Shown here: piece by piece, positions 9,106 to 17,459 of the stretch | Numbering within the stretch: the stretch's first letter is position 1 | How the letters are laid out: each line of letters opens with the position of its first letter | NCBI GenBank assembly: GCA_020160755.1 | Contig: JAIUPN010000004.1 | Span: forward strand, 1 to 64,000 | Length of the DNA: 64,000 bases | Reading direction: 5' to 3' | Source: Pseudomonadota bacterium | GTDB lineage: Bacteria; Pseudomonadota; Alphaproteobacteria; Sphingomonadales; Sphingomonadaceae | Notes under the pieces: generated by a model | Databases searched by the model: none | Seen by the model: the letters and a program-made list of their open reading frames with translations, nothing else | Told to the model about the DNA's origin: nothing | Translations under genes and position numbers: made by a program

Positions 9106-10022
9106 TCGTCCTCCACGCCCGCCCGAGTCCCGGCTTCCGCGAAGCCGTCGATGCGATCTTCGGCCCCGGCGTTGTCGTGCACGTCGACGAGGCGGAACCG
9201 CTCGATGCGGTCGCGCCCGACATCACCGCGCTGCTCCATGTGCTGACGCCCGTGACATCCGAATTCATCGCCTCGGCACCAAAATTGAAGCTGATCCAGA
9301 AGCTCGGTGTCGGCGTGAACACGATCGCGCTCGATGCGGCGCGTGGGTCTGGAGTCGCGGTGTGCAACATGCCGGGCACGAACAGCCAGGCGGTCGCCGA
9401 AATGGCATTGTCGCTGATGATGGCGGTGCTGCGCCGTACCTGTTTCTTCGACGCGCGCACGCGCGCGGGCGCGGGATGGACCGCCGATCCGTCCGAGCTC
9501 GACAGCGTGGGCGAAGTGGGCGGCCGCACCGTCGGCCTCGTCGGCTTCGGCCATTCGGCGCAGTTGCTCGCGCCGGTCCTCGCGGCGCTGGGGGCGAAGG
9601 TCGTCTATACCGCGCGCGGCGCGCGCGATGTGCCTTACGAATATTGGCCGCTCGACCGCCTGCTTGCGGAGAGCGATATCGTGTCGCTGCACATCCCGCT
9701 GACCGACGAGACGCGCGCCAGTATCGACCCCTTCGTAATGAAGAAGGGCGCGGTTCTGGTGAACACCGCGCGCGGCGAACTGGTCGATCAGGCGAAGCTG
9801 GTCGACGCGCTGACGAGCGGCCACCTGCGCGGTGCCGGGCTCGATGTCTTCTCCGAAGAACCGTTGCCGCGTGCTAACCCGCTGCTCGGCCTGTCGAACG
9901 CCGTGCTCGCGCCGCACATCGCCTGGCTTACCCCCGAAACGCTCGTGCGCAGCCTGACGGTCGCGCACGAAAATTGCCGCCGTCTCGCGGCAGGCGAACC
10001 TCTTCTGCATCAGGTGGTCTGA
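9102..10022 (+). CDS. D-isomer-specific 2-hydroxyacid dehydrogenase (SerA-like)
   Basis: NAD-dependent dehydrogenase of 306 residues interconverting a 2-oxo acid and a 2-hydroxy acid. The Rossmann motif is GRTVGLVGFGHSAQ, in which the usual third glycine is alanine. The catalytic arginine lies in NTARGELVD, the glutamate in GLDVFSEEPLP and the histidine in LAPHIAWLTPET. The start is the ATG overlapping the enolase stop; the longer open frame upstream is only a shadow of the enolase. It lacks the ACT domain of biosynthetic SerA proteins. It probably reduces or oxidises the product of the enolase-like step. Confidence 0.85.
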   Translation: MIVLHARPSPGFREAVDAIFGPGVVVHVDEAEPLDAVAPDITALLHVLTPVTSEFIASAPKLKLIQKLGVGVNTIALDAARGSGVAVCNMPGTNSQAVAEMALSLMMAVLRRTCFFDARTRAGAGWTADPSELDSVGEVGGRTVGLVGFGHSAQLLAPVLAALGAKVVYTARGARDVPYEYWPLDRLLAESDIVSLHIPLTDETRASIDPFVMKKGAVLVNTARGELVDQAKLVDALTSGHLRGAGLDVFSEEPLPRANPLLGLSNAVLAPHIAWLTPETLVRSLTVAHENCRRLAAGEPLLHQVV

Positions 10023-10715
10023 ATGTCGCTTCCCATCGTCCTGATTACCGGCCAGCTTTTGACCGACGCCGTCTGGCAACCCTTGCTCGATGCGTGGAGC
10101 GACCGCGAGGTGATCGTCGCCGACAATCGCAGCGACGACACGATCGGGGGCTTCGCGCAGCGCCTGCTCGACAACGCCCCGCCGAAGTTCGTGCTGGTCG
10201 GCCACGCAATGGGCGGTTTCGTCGCGTTCGAGGTGATGCGCCGCGCGCCCGAACGTATCGCGAAGCTGGCTCTTTTCTCGACGCTCGCCTCGGCCGACGG
10301 CCCCGCGCAGACCGCGCGGCGGCAAGGCTATATCGACCTCGTCGAAAGCGGCAATTTCGATCAGGTCGTCGAGGAGCGCATCCCGATCCTCTTTCCCGAA
10401 GAAAAACGGAGCGACGAACGCCTGCTCGGCATCGCGCGGCAGATGGCGGCGGACACCGGCGCCGACACTTTCCTCGCGCAACAGCGTGCGATCATGGCAC
10501 GCATCGACAGCCGCCCCCGGCTCGGAGAGATTGCGGTGCCGACCTTGCTGATCTGGGGCGAGAAGGACGGCATCACCAGCCGCGCGCACCATGACGAGAT
10601 TTTGGAGGCTGTTCCGGGCGCACGGCTCGAAGTGATTGCGGGCGCGGGGCATCTGCCGACGGTCGAGGCGCCGGAGGTTGTGGTGCCGCTGCTGACCGGT
10701 TTTATCGACGCCTGA
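10023..10715 (+). CDS. Alpha/beta-hydrolase fold protein lacking the serine nucleophile
   Basis: Alpha/beta-hydrolase fold of 230 residues whose ATG directly follows the dehydrogenase stop. The nucleophile elbow reads VGHAMGG, with alanine (A62, codon GCA) where serine is expected. The acid region WGEKDGIT and the histidine AGAGHLPTVE are retained. It cannot be a standard serine esterase. It may be a cofactor-free lyase or oxygenase-like member, a binding protein, or an inactivated enzyme. It is the last gene of the coupled run that begins at 4040, and a strong hairpin repeat follows. Confidence 0.82.
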   Translation: MSLPIVLITGQLLTDAVWQPLLDAWSDREVIVADNRSDDTIGGFAQRLLDNAPPKFVLVGHAMGGFVAFEVMRRAPERIAKLALFSTLASADGPAQTARRQGYIDLVESGNFDQVVEERIPILFPEEKRSDERLLGIARQMAADTGADTFLAQQRAIMARIDSRPRLGEIAVPTLLIWGEKDGITSRAHHDEILEAVPGARLEVIAGAGHLPTVEAPEVVVPLLTGFIDA

Positions 10716-10719
10716 CCCT

Positions 10720-10790
10720 TGGTGTTCCCCGGCGAAAGCCGGGGCCCGGTCGACGCTTGCATGGGCCCCGGCTTTCGCCGGGGAACACCA
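10720..10790. repeat. Perfect 28-bp inverted repeat (intergenic hairpin element)
   Basis: The arms at 10720-10747 and 10763-10790 are exact reverse complements over 28 bp, with a 15-nt loop. The core CCCCGGCGAAAGCCGGGG is itself self-complementary. It lies between two convergent genes and can fold as a bidirectional terminator. It has the look of the dispersed GC-rich intergenic repeats common in sphingomonad chromosomes; no second full copy is present in the window. Confidence 0.8.
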
Positions 10791-10797
10791 TTGTCGG

Positions 10798-11886
10798 CTA
10801 TTTAAGCTCCGCCCGCACCAGCGCGGTTCCGTCGACCATCGCCTTCAGCTTCGCCTGACTATGCTCGCGGCTGTGATATTTCATCCCGCAGTCGGGCGCG
10901 ATCCACAGCCGTTCGGCATCGACATAGCGCAGCGCCTCGCGGATGCGCCCCGCGACGACCTCAGGGCTCTCGACCTCGGGGATCGACAGATCGAGCACGC
11001 CGTACATGATCGTCTTCGTCGGCAGTTCGGCGAGGATGGCGGGATCGAGCCCCGGCTGCGCCGCCTCGATCGAGATCACGTCGATCGCCGACGCTTCGAG
11101 TTCGGCGAGGAAATCATAGGCCTTGGGCTTCGGCCCCGTCGCGCCCGCACCGTGATGCACCATCGCATAGCCGAAGCAGATGTGCAGCGCAGTCGTGCCG
11201 TCAACCCCGTCGAGCGCACGGTTGATCGCCTCGATCGCGTAACTGTTCGCCTCGGCGGCGCGCGCTTGCAGATAGGGCTCGTCGAGCTGTACGACGTCGA
11301 CTCCCGCCGCGAACAGATCCTTCACCTCGGCATTGACCGCGTCGGCATAGTCCATCGCGAGCGACCGCAGGTCGGGATAATAGCCGTTCTCGGCCTGCTG
11401 CGTCATCGTGAACGGGCCGGGCAGGGTGAGCTTCACCGGCCGCCTCGAATGACGGCGGAGGAAGGCGGCGTCCTGCGCTTCGATCGGCGCGACGCGGCGG
11501 ATCGGGCCCGACACGAGCGGCACCGGATTGGCGTTTCCGGTGCGGTCGATCGCCGTGCCATGTTTTTCCCGGTCGATCCCCGACAGCGCGGTCGCAAGGC
11601 GGTTCGAATAGCTTTCGCGGCGCATCTCGCCGTCGCCGACGATGTCGATGCCGACCTCTTCCTGATCGCGGATTGCCATCAAGGTCGCGGCTTCCTGCGC
11701 GTCGGCGAGCCAGGGTTCGGGGACGCGCCACAGCGTCTCGGCACGCACGCGCGGAGGCAGGCTGGCTTTCAACCGCTCGCGGTCAATCAGCCAGTCGGGC
11801 TGGGGGTAGCTTCCGACGATCGTCGTGGGCAATATGGGGTGGTCGAACAAGGCCATTCCTCTCGAATTTTTGGGCTGGCCAAACAT
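10798..11886 (-). CDS. Core MetE-like methyltransferase (cobalamin-independent methionine synthase catalytic domain)
   Basis: A 362-residue protein matching only the catalytic barrel of MetE, about half the length of full MetE. Zinc ligands are visible: H235 and C237 in HICFGY, E274 in SIEAAQPG and C333 in APDCGMKYH. The N-terminal TTIVGSYPQP and the LDEP at 201-204 are family motifs. Without the folate-binding N-terminal half it may take methyl groups from another donor, for example a corrinoid or a substrate methyl. The ATG at 11886 abuts operator 4; an internal ATG at 11856 is possible. It is divergent from an acyl-CoA ligase. Confidence 0.83.
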   Translation of the reverse strand: MFGQPKNSRGMALFDHPILPTTIVGSYPQPDWLIDRERLKASLPPRVRAETLWRVPEPWLADAQEAATLMAIRDQEEVGIDIVGDGEMRRESYSNRLATALSGIDREKHGTAIDRTGNANPVPLVSGPIRRVAPIEAQDAAFLRRHSRRPVKLTLPGPFTMTQQAENGYYPDLRSLAMDYADAVNAEVKDLFAAGVDVVQLDEPYLQARAAEANSYAIEAINRALDGVDGTTALHICFGYAMVHHGAGATGPKPKAYDFLAELEASAIDVISIEAAQPGLDPAILAELPTKTIMYGVLDLSIPEVESPEVVAGRIREALRYVDAERLWIAPDCGMKYHSREHSQAKLKAMVDGTALVRAELK

Positions 11887-11888
11887 TT

Positions 11889-11904
11889 GCTTAGTATTCT
11901 ATCT
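11889..11904. promoter_or_regulatory. MarR-type operator 4 between core-metE and ligase 2
   Basis: GCTTAGTATTCTATCT shares the TTAGTAT-n-CTA core with operators 1-3. It lies 3 bp upstream of the core-metE start and 34 bp upstream of the ligase 2 start. One bound dimer could repress both directions. Confidence 0.7.
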
Positions 11905-11937
11905 AATTCAAGTCGAAACGACGGACGGGAGAGCAAA

Positions 11938-13503
11938 ATGATCGATCTGGAGGCCATCCGGACGCTGGCGGATATTCCGGCGGCGCAGGCGCGCGCGCGG
12001 GGACAGGCGACGGCGGTGAAATTCGGGATGCGCGAGACGAGTTTTTCGCAGCTCGATGCGCGCTCGAATCGCGTCGCTCATGCGCTGATCGCGGCGGGTG
12101 TCGTACCCGGTGATCGCATCTCGGCGCTGACCAAGAACCACGACAGCTGGTATCCGCTTTTCTTCGGCACCGCGCGGGCGCGCGCCTGTTTCGCGCCGAT
12201 CAATTGCCGCCTCGCGCCCGCTGAGATCGGCTTCATCCTCGGCGATGCCGCGCCGAAACTGCTCTTCGTCGGCGAGGATTTCTTCGACTGCGCGCTCGCA
12301 GCGATCGCCGACCTCGCGGCGCCGCCAAGGCTGGTGGCGCTTTATGGCGCGCATCCGGCGTTCGAGCCCTTCGATGCATGGCTCGGCACCGCGTCCGACG
12401 CGCCGCTTGCCGATGCGCCGCAGCTCACCGACGACGTGCTCCAGCTCTACACCAGTGGCACGACCGGCCTGCCGAAGGGTGTCGTACTCACCAACGCCAA
12501 TTACCGCACCTTCCTCGAAGCCGCGACCGAGGTCGACGGCTTCGCCTATGGCGAGGACGAGACGGTGATGATCGTCATGCCGCTGTTCCACGTCGCGGGC
12601 ACCAATGTCAGCTTTTCCGGCCTCGCGCAGGGCGGGCGCCTCGTGCTCGTCAAGGATTTCACCGCGGCCGATGCGGTGCGCATGATGCGCGAGGAGAATG
12701 TCGCGCACGCCTTCCTCGCGCCCGCGATGATCCAGATGATGCTGCTCCAGCCCGCGGCCGACGAGGGGGCCTATCCGCACCTCAAGTCGATCGCCTATGG
12801 CGCCTCGCCGATCGCAGAGGACGTGCTGCGCCGCGCGCGCACGACTTTCGGATGCGACTTCGTGCAATTCTACGGCATGACCGAATCCGCCGGCGGTGGT
12901 TCCTATCTCTCGCCCGGCGCGCATGACCTGCCGGGCAAGCTCACCTCGTGCGGCAAGCCCTGGCCGGGTGCCGCGATGGCGATCCTTGACGGCGAGGGCA
13001 ATGAACTCGGCGAGGGCGAGATCGGCGAGATCGCGATCCGCGGCGGCATCGTGATGAAGGGATATTGGAACCGCGCCGCGGCAACCGAAGAGGCGCTCGC
13101 GGGCGGCTGGCTCCATACCGGCGACGTCGGTTATCGCGACGCCGACGGCTTCTACTATGTCCACGACCGCATCAAGGACATGATCGTGTCGGGCGGCGAG
13201 AATGTCTATCCGGCCGAGGTCGAGGGTGCGATCATGGGCTGCCCCGGGGTTGCCGACGTCGCGGTGATCGGCGTGCCCGATGACAAATGGGGTGAAAGCG
13301 TCAAGGCGCTGATCGTGCCCGCTGCGGGGGCGACGCTCGATCCCGCCGATATCGTCGCGTGGGCGCGGACACGGATTGCGGCGTACAAGATTCCCAAGAG
13401 CGTCGAATTCATCGACGCGCTGCCGCGCAATCCGTCGGGCAAGGTGCTCCGCCGCGAACTCCGCGCGCCCTATTGGGAAGGGCGCGACCGCGCGGTGGGG
13501 TAG
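11938..13503 (+). CDS. Acyl-CoA ligase 2 (AMP-binding, class I)
   Basis: Adenylate-forming ligase of 521 residues, distinct from the one at 4040. The phosphate loop is YTSGTTGLPKGV (about 171-182), followed by FYGMTESAGG, GWLHTGDVGY, the hinge DRIKDMIVSGGENVYPAEVE and the catalytic lysine in PRNPSGKVLRREL. The ATG is preceded by GGGAGAG. The open frame extends far upstream, but that part is antisense to core-metE. It shares operator 4 with core-metE. Two ligases in one regulon suggest two different acids are activated along the route. Confidence 0.88.
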   Translation: MIDLEAIRTLADIPAAQARARGQATAVKFGMRETSFSQLDARSNRVAHALIAAGVVPGDRISALTKNHDSWYPLFFGTARARACFAPINCRLAPAEIGFILGDAAPKLLFVGEDFFDCALAAIADLAAPPRLVALYGAHPAFEPFDAWLGTASDAPLADAPQLTDDVLQLYTSGTTGLPKGVVLTNANYRTFLEAATEVDGFAYGEDETVMIVMPLFHVAGTNVSFSGLAQGGRLVLVKDFTAADAVRMMREENVAHAFLAPAMIQMMLLQPAADEGAYPHLKSIAYGASPIAEDVLRRARTTFGCDFVQFYGMTESAGGGSYLSPGAHDLPGKLTSCGKPWPGAAMAILDGEGNELGEGEIGEIAIRGGIVMKGYWNRAAATEEALAGGWLHTGDVGYRDADGFYYVHDRIKDMIVSGGENVYPAEVEGAIMGCPGVADVAVIGVPDDKWGESVKALIVPAAGATLDPADIVAWARTRIAAYKIPKSVEFIDALPRNPSGKVLRRELRAPYWEGRDRAVG

Positions 13504-13527
13504 GGATTTCGCTCGGACAGGCGGCGA

Positions 13528-14223
13528 TCACGCATAACCGACCCAGCCGCGCCACGTGAAGGCAGCGTAGAATTGCTCGACGGCAGAGAAGCCTGCGGCC
13601 CGCAGCACCGCTTCGTCGGCTTCGGGGCTCAGCATCGCCACGTGCGTCGCAATGGCTTCGCGGCCCTTGGCCACCTCGTTGGGATCGCCGCCCGAGGCGA
13701 TCGCGTAGGAGGCGTAGCGGTCGAGCCAGCGGTCGCGTTCACCGGTGCCTTGCGGGAAGCTGCCGTGCGCCGCGACGAATGGTGCGCCAGGTTTCAGCCG
13801 TTTGCGCATTTCGGCGACGGTGCGGATACGCTCCTCGGCGTCAAGAAAATGGAGCGTGAGGAGGCAGGTTGCGCCGTCGAAGGGGCCGGTGGGCGCGTCG
13901 TCGATATAGCCTTCGATCAGCTCGGCGCGGTGGGTGTTCGGGCCCATCACCTTGGCAGCGAGGTCGAGCATCGGCCCCGCGGGATCTATGCCGGTGAAGC
14001 GCCAGCCGGGATGCGCCTCTGCCATCGCCTTCAACTCGCTGCCTCCGCCCGCGCCGAGGACGAGGATATGCGCGTCGTCGGGGACGCGTTCGGCGAGCAG
14101 CAGCCCCGTCATGCGGTGCAGGCCGTCGAGGCCGGGGACGAAGCGGCGCGGGCCTTCGGTATAGCGCGCGACGGCCTCTGGATCCTTGAAGCTGTCGAGA
14201 AAATGCCGGGCGCCTTCAGCCAT
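13528..14223 (-). CDS. Class I SAM-dependent methyltransferase
   Basis: A 231-residue methyltransferase with motif I ILVLGAGGGSEL (about 53-64), an acidic residue after strand 2 (FTGIDPAGPML) and post-motif FDGATCLLTLHFL. The overall pattern resembles small-molecule methyltransferases near the CmoA group; the substrate is unknown. It overlaps the upstream Rrf2 regulator by 8 bp, so the two are co-transcribed and the regulator probably controls it. Confidence 0.82.
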   Translation of the reverse strand: MAEGARHFLDSFKDPEAVARYTEGPRRFVPGLDGLHRMTGLLLAERVPDDAHILVLGAGGGSELKAMAEAHPGWRFTGIDPAGPMLDLAAKVMGPNTHRAELIEGYIDDAPTGPFDGATCLLTLHFLDAEERIRTVAEMRKRLKPGAPFVAAHGSFPQGTGERDRWLDRYASYAIASGGDPNEVAKGREAIATHVAMLSPEADEAVLRAAGFSAVEQFYAAFTWRGWVGYA

Positions 14224-14680
14224 GGATATGCTCCTGTGCGGTGGGGGAGAGGGAGCGCGCGGCCATGCGCGCGTGGAAATCGGCGGCGAGCGCGGCGAGC
14301 GTCACCTCACCGAAGCGTGCGAGCAGCAGTGCCTCGGCCTCGCGAAAGCCGGTGTCGAGTGCGGCGTTGACCGCCTGTTCGACGAGGCAACCGGGCGCCT
14401 CGGTGCGGTTGCCCATCGCCATCAGGCTCGGGCGCCCGATCGCATCATAGACGTCGCGCATCGTGATGTCGGCAAGGTCCTTTGCGATTGTCCAGCCTCC
14501 GCCATGGCCCTTTTCGCTGTGGACGAACCCCGCATCGCGGAGGCCCCCGAGGATGCGGCGGATTACGACAGGATGCGTCTGCATCGCCTTCGCGAGCTGC
14601 TCGGATGTCATCGGTTCGCCCTGTTCGGCCATATGGAGGAGGACGTGGAGCACGCCCGAGAGTCGGCTGTCGCGTTTCAT
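14216..14680 (-). CDS. Rrf2 family transcriptional regulator
   Basis: Winged-helix Rrf2 protein of 154 residues. The recognition region is MTSEQLAKAMQTHPVVIRRILGGLRDAGFV and the wing is GGGWTIAKDL. Only one cysteine (in APGCLVEQ) falls in the region where IscR and NsrR carry three, so an iron-sulfur cluster is unlikely. It is probably a redox or ligand sensor of the YwnA/HypR type. It leads a two-gene operon with the methyltransferase. An AT-rich segment (AACTTTAAATAGT) just upstream of its start is a possible self-operator. Confidence 0.82.
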   Translation of the reverse strand: MKRDSRLSGVLHVLLHMAEQGEPMTSEQLAKAMQTHPVVIRRILGGLRDAGFVHSEKGHGGGWTIAKDLADITMRDVYDAIGRPSLMAMGNRTEAPGCLVEQAVNAALDTGFREAEALLLARFGEVTLAALAADFHARMAARSLSPTAQEHIHG

Positions 14681-14800
14681 GTAACTTTAAATAGTGCGTG
14701 AAATGCGCTCGTCAAGACGCGGGATTGACCATCGGCGGCGGAGCCGTTAGCCACACCGGCGATGACCAACGACCGATCCACCCGATTCAAGGCGTATTGG

Positions 14801-14820
14801 CGCTCCTTTACATAGGAGCG
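14801..14820. repeat. Short inverted repeat in the 14681-14933 intergenic gap
   Basis: The arms CGCTCCT (14801-14807) and AGGAGCG (14814-14820) are perfect, with a 6-nt loop. The right arm includes AGGAG, but no start codon with a credible frame follows. Apart from the GNAT ribosome site near 14923, I see nothing else in this 250-bp gap. Confidence 0.4.
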
Positions 14821-14933
14821 GCATGGCATCACCTGTGACCATCGCCGCCGTGTCCGGAAGGCGAATGGTTGTCATCACATCATCAGACCACTGACCCCCG
14901 GCCACGGCGCGCGCTTTTTGAAGAAGACGCGAC

Positions 14934-15452
14934 ATGACCGATACCTTGCTTGCCCTGTCGACCGACCATTGCCGTATCACGCCGCTGTTTGCCGACGATG
15001 CGCGCGCCCTGTCCGCGATCACCGACGAGACGGTGACCTCGCGGGTCCATTTCCTGCCGGCGCCCTTCACCGAGGCCGACGCGCGCGCGCTGATCGCGGG
15101 ATCGGGCGGCGGCGACGTCTTTCACGCGGTGCGCGACGAGAGCGGCCTCGACCTCAACGGCGTGATCGGTGTCCATCGCCGCGCGGGCGATGAATATGAG
15201 ATCGGTTACTGGTTTGCAGCACGCGTCCGCGGCCGGGGCATCGCGACCGAGGCGGTTCGGGCGGTCGTCGGCGCGCTCGCGTCGTCGCGCCCCGGCTGCT
15301 CGATCGTCGCCGAATGCCACCCGGAGAATGAGCCGTCGCGCGCGCTGTTGCGCCGTATCGGTTTCGTTTCGACGGGGCGCGCGGGGAAAAGGCCCGGCCG
15401 GATGCTGATGAGCTGGCGGGCGTCGCCGGCCTATCGCATCGACGTCTGCTGA
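14934..15452 (+). CDS. GNAT family N-acetyltransferase (RimJ/RimL-like)
   Basis: GNAT-fold acetyltransferase of 172 residues. It shows YEIGYWFAARVRGRGIATEAVRA, whose R-G-R-G-I-A segment is the acetyl-CoA pyrophosphate loop. PENEPSRALLRRIGF is the usual C-terminal signature of the RimJ/RimL subgroup. The target is unknown; candidates are protein N-termini or small amines. A GAAGAAG site precedes the ATG. It overlaps the convergent hydrolase by 22 bp at the 3' ends. Confidence 0.82.
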   Translation: MTDTLLALSTDHCRITPLFADDARALSAITDETVTSRVHFLPAPFTEADARALIAGSGGGDVFHAVRDESGLDLNGVIGVHRRAGDEYEIGYWFAARVRGRGIATEAVRAVVGALASSRPGCSIVAECHPENEPSRALLRRIGFVSTGRAGKRPGRMLMSWRASPAYRIDVC

Positions 15453-16204
15453 TCGGGTGGGTTGGTGCCGACTTCCTCGGTCAGCGCCTTGACGATCGCG
15501 GCGACCGAGGTGGGAGCATAGGCGAAGCCCATGTGGCCGCAGTCGACCTCGACCTGCCGGTCGCTTTCGTGCGGCAGGCCGCGCGCGCTGCTCACCGCGA
15601 CGACGCCGTCATGCTTCGACCAGAGCGCGAAGGTCGGCATTTCGGGGCGCGGCGCGGGGTGGAAGTCGATCGGCGGATTGTCGACCGGGTGGCGCGCGAC
15701 AAGGTGATAGAGGCGCCACGCGCGGTTGGCGCGGCGGCTGCCCGAAAAAGGCGAGCCGAGGGTGACCACGCGCGCGACCTTGCCCGGATGATGTTTCGCA
15801 TATTCGCGGGCGTATATGCCGCCGAGCGACCACCCCACCAGCGCGGGGGCATAGCCCGTGCGATCGATGATCCACTGTACGCGCGTGTCGATGCGGTCGA
15901 TGATGTCGGCGGTTGCGCCGCGGTTGAAGCCGAGACCCCAGGCATAGCAACGAAAACCCGACCGGCGGAGGTCGGCGCGGAGCCCCTTCGTCGCCCAGTC
16001 GCCCGACAGGAAACCGGGGAGCACCATCACCGGCGGGTGCGCGCTGTCGGGGTTGGGTTCGGGCGGCATCGGGCGGATGCGGCCCGACATGGCGCGCGCG
16101 AGCGACCCGATCTCGCGCCACAACAGCTTGAGCGGCGGCATGGCGTCGGGATCGGGAATGCGCGCGGGCCATTCGGCGCGGCGGGTGAGGAAACCGCGGA
16201 TCAT
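15431..16204 (-). CDS. Alpha/beta-hydrolase (lipase/esterase-like)
   Basis: A 257-residue alpha/beta-hydrolase. VMVLPGFLSGDW forms the oxyanion strand and GWSLGGIYARE (about 124-134) carries the nucleophile serine. The acid is probably in WSKHDGVV and the histidine in CGHMGFAY. No signal peptide is evident, so it appears cytoplasmic. It resembles triacylglycerol-lipase-like proteins common in alphaproteobacteria. The neighbouring sugar dehydrogenase gene is on the same strand 10 bp upstream, suggesting co-transcription. Confidence 0.78.
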   Translation of the reverse strand: MIRGFLTRRAEWPARIPDPDAMPPLKLLWREIGSLARAMSGRIRPMPPEPNPDSAHPPVMVLPGFLSGDWATKGLRADLRRSGFRCYAWGLGFNRGATADIIDRIDTRVQWIIDRTGYAPALVGWSLGGIYAREYAKHHPGKVARVVTLGSPFSGSRRANRAWRLYHLVARHPVDNPPIDFHPAPRPEMPTFALWSKHDGVVAVSSARGLPHESDRQVEVDCGHMGFAYAPTSVAAIVKALTEEVGTNPPDQQTSMR

Positions 16205-16214
16205 GCGGCGGGCT

Positions 16215-17390
16215 TTACTTCTTCGGGACGAGCTTCACCAGCTTGCCGTTCTCGCCGTCGGTGAGCAGCCAGACCGAACCGTCGCCCGCCACCTCGACCT
16301 CGCGGACGCGCTCGCCGAAATCCCAGCGGTCGGACTTGTGCAAGGTGTCGCCATCGATCGCCATACGGATCAGTCCCTGACCCGACAGCGCGCCCATCAA
16401 AAGGCTGTTCTTCCAGCCCGGATACAGGTCGCCACCGTACCAGACGAGCCCGCCGGGCGAGACTGACGGGTTCCACCACAATTTCGGCGCCGCAAATTCG
16501 GGGCGCGTCGGGTGATCGGGAATATCCTTGCCGTCATAATGGTCGCCGTTCGACACGATCGGATAGCCGTAATTGGCCTTGGCTTCGACGAGGTTGACCT
16601 CGTCGCCGCCCTTCGGCCCCATTTCCTGATTCCATAGCTTTCCGGTGCCGTCGAAGGCGAGCCCCAGGATGTTGCGGTGGCCGAGCGACCAGATTTGTGC
16701 GGTTACGCCGCCTTCCGATGCGAAGGGGTTGTCTGCCGGAATGCTGCCGTCGGGATTGAGGCGGAGGATCTTGCCGAGGTTGGCCTTCATATCCTGCGCG
16801 GGATCGAACTTCTGCCGCTCGCCGGAGCCGATGAAGAGATATTTCCCGTCGGGCGAGAAGGCGAGGCGGTGCGAATAATGGCCCTGACCGGCGACTTTGG
16901 GATCCTGTTTCCAGATGATCCGGAGCCCTTCCAGCGCCGGGGTGGCGCCTTGTTTGAGCGTCGCCTTGCCGACGACCGCGCCATAGGTCTTGCCGGGACC
17001 GGCCTCGGCCCAGCTCAGATAGATGGTGCCGCTGGTCGCAAAATCGGGCGCGACAATCACGTCGCCGAACCCGCCCTGACCGCCATAAGCCACCGCCGGC
17101 ACACCCGCGACATCCTGTGTCGGACCATTTTCCTGCCAGAGCTTGAGTTTGCCCGATTTCTCGGTGATCAGCGCCGCGCGCGTACCGGGGATGAAGGTCA
17201 TCGCCCAGGGTTCGTTGAAGCTGGCGATTTCCTTGACCGTGAAGGGGGCATCGGCGAGCGGCGTTGCGGGCTGCGCGCCCGAAGCGTCGAGCTTCGCCGT
17301 ATCGGCTGGAGCGGCTTTGGTCGCTGCGGGTGCCGAGCAGGCCGCGACGGTGAGCGCGGCGATCAGGGCGAGGGGCGGCAGGTTTTTCAT
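16215..17390 (-). CDS. PQQ-dependent sugar dehydrogenase, lipoprotein (soluble GDH/YliI family)
   Basis: Beta-propeller aldose dehydrogenase of 391 residues. The N-terminus is a lipoprotein signal ending in LTVAAC, so the mature protein is a lipid-anchored periplasmic enzyme. Family landmarks include NEPWAMTFIP, GQGHYSHRLAFSPDGKYLFI with the presumed catalytic histidine, SLGHRNILGLAFD and WNQEMGPKGGDEVNL. It oxidises sugars with pyrroloquinoline quinone. The start at 17390 gives a clean signal; a further in-frame start at 17444 would add 18 unlikely residues. No PQQ synthesis genes are in the window. Confidence 0.83.
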   Translation of the reverse strand: MKNLPPLALIAALTVAACSAPAATKAAPADTAKLDASGAQPATPLADAPFTVKEIASFNEPWAMTFIPGTRAALITEKSGKLKLWQENGPTQDVAGVPAVAYGGQGGFGDVIVAPDFATSGTIYLSWAEAGPGKTYGAVVGKATLKQGATPALEGLRIIWKQDPKVAGQGHYSHRLAFSPDGKYLFIGSGERQKFDPAQDMKANLGKILRLNPDGSIPADNPFASEGGVTAQIWSLGHRNILGLAFDGTGKLWNQEMGPKGGDEVNLVEAKANYGYPIVSNGDHYDGKDIPDHPTRPEFAAPKLWWNPSVSPGGLVWYGGDLYPGWKNSLLMGALSGQGLIRMAIDGDTLHKSDRWDFGERVREVEVAGDGSVWLLTDGENGKLVKLVPKK

Positions 17391-17459
17391 CGGGAAAGGG
17401 CTCGCTTTGCTGGGGAATAATGCCCCGTTCTGGCCCCGGTGCACGGCAAAGTCGAGGGA

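Noticed and set aside
14681..14933. Small gene in the gap after the AGGAG of the inverted repeat
   Set aside because: No frame with a plausible start and coding composition follows; the nearest real start is the GNAT ATG at 14934.
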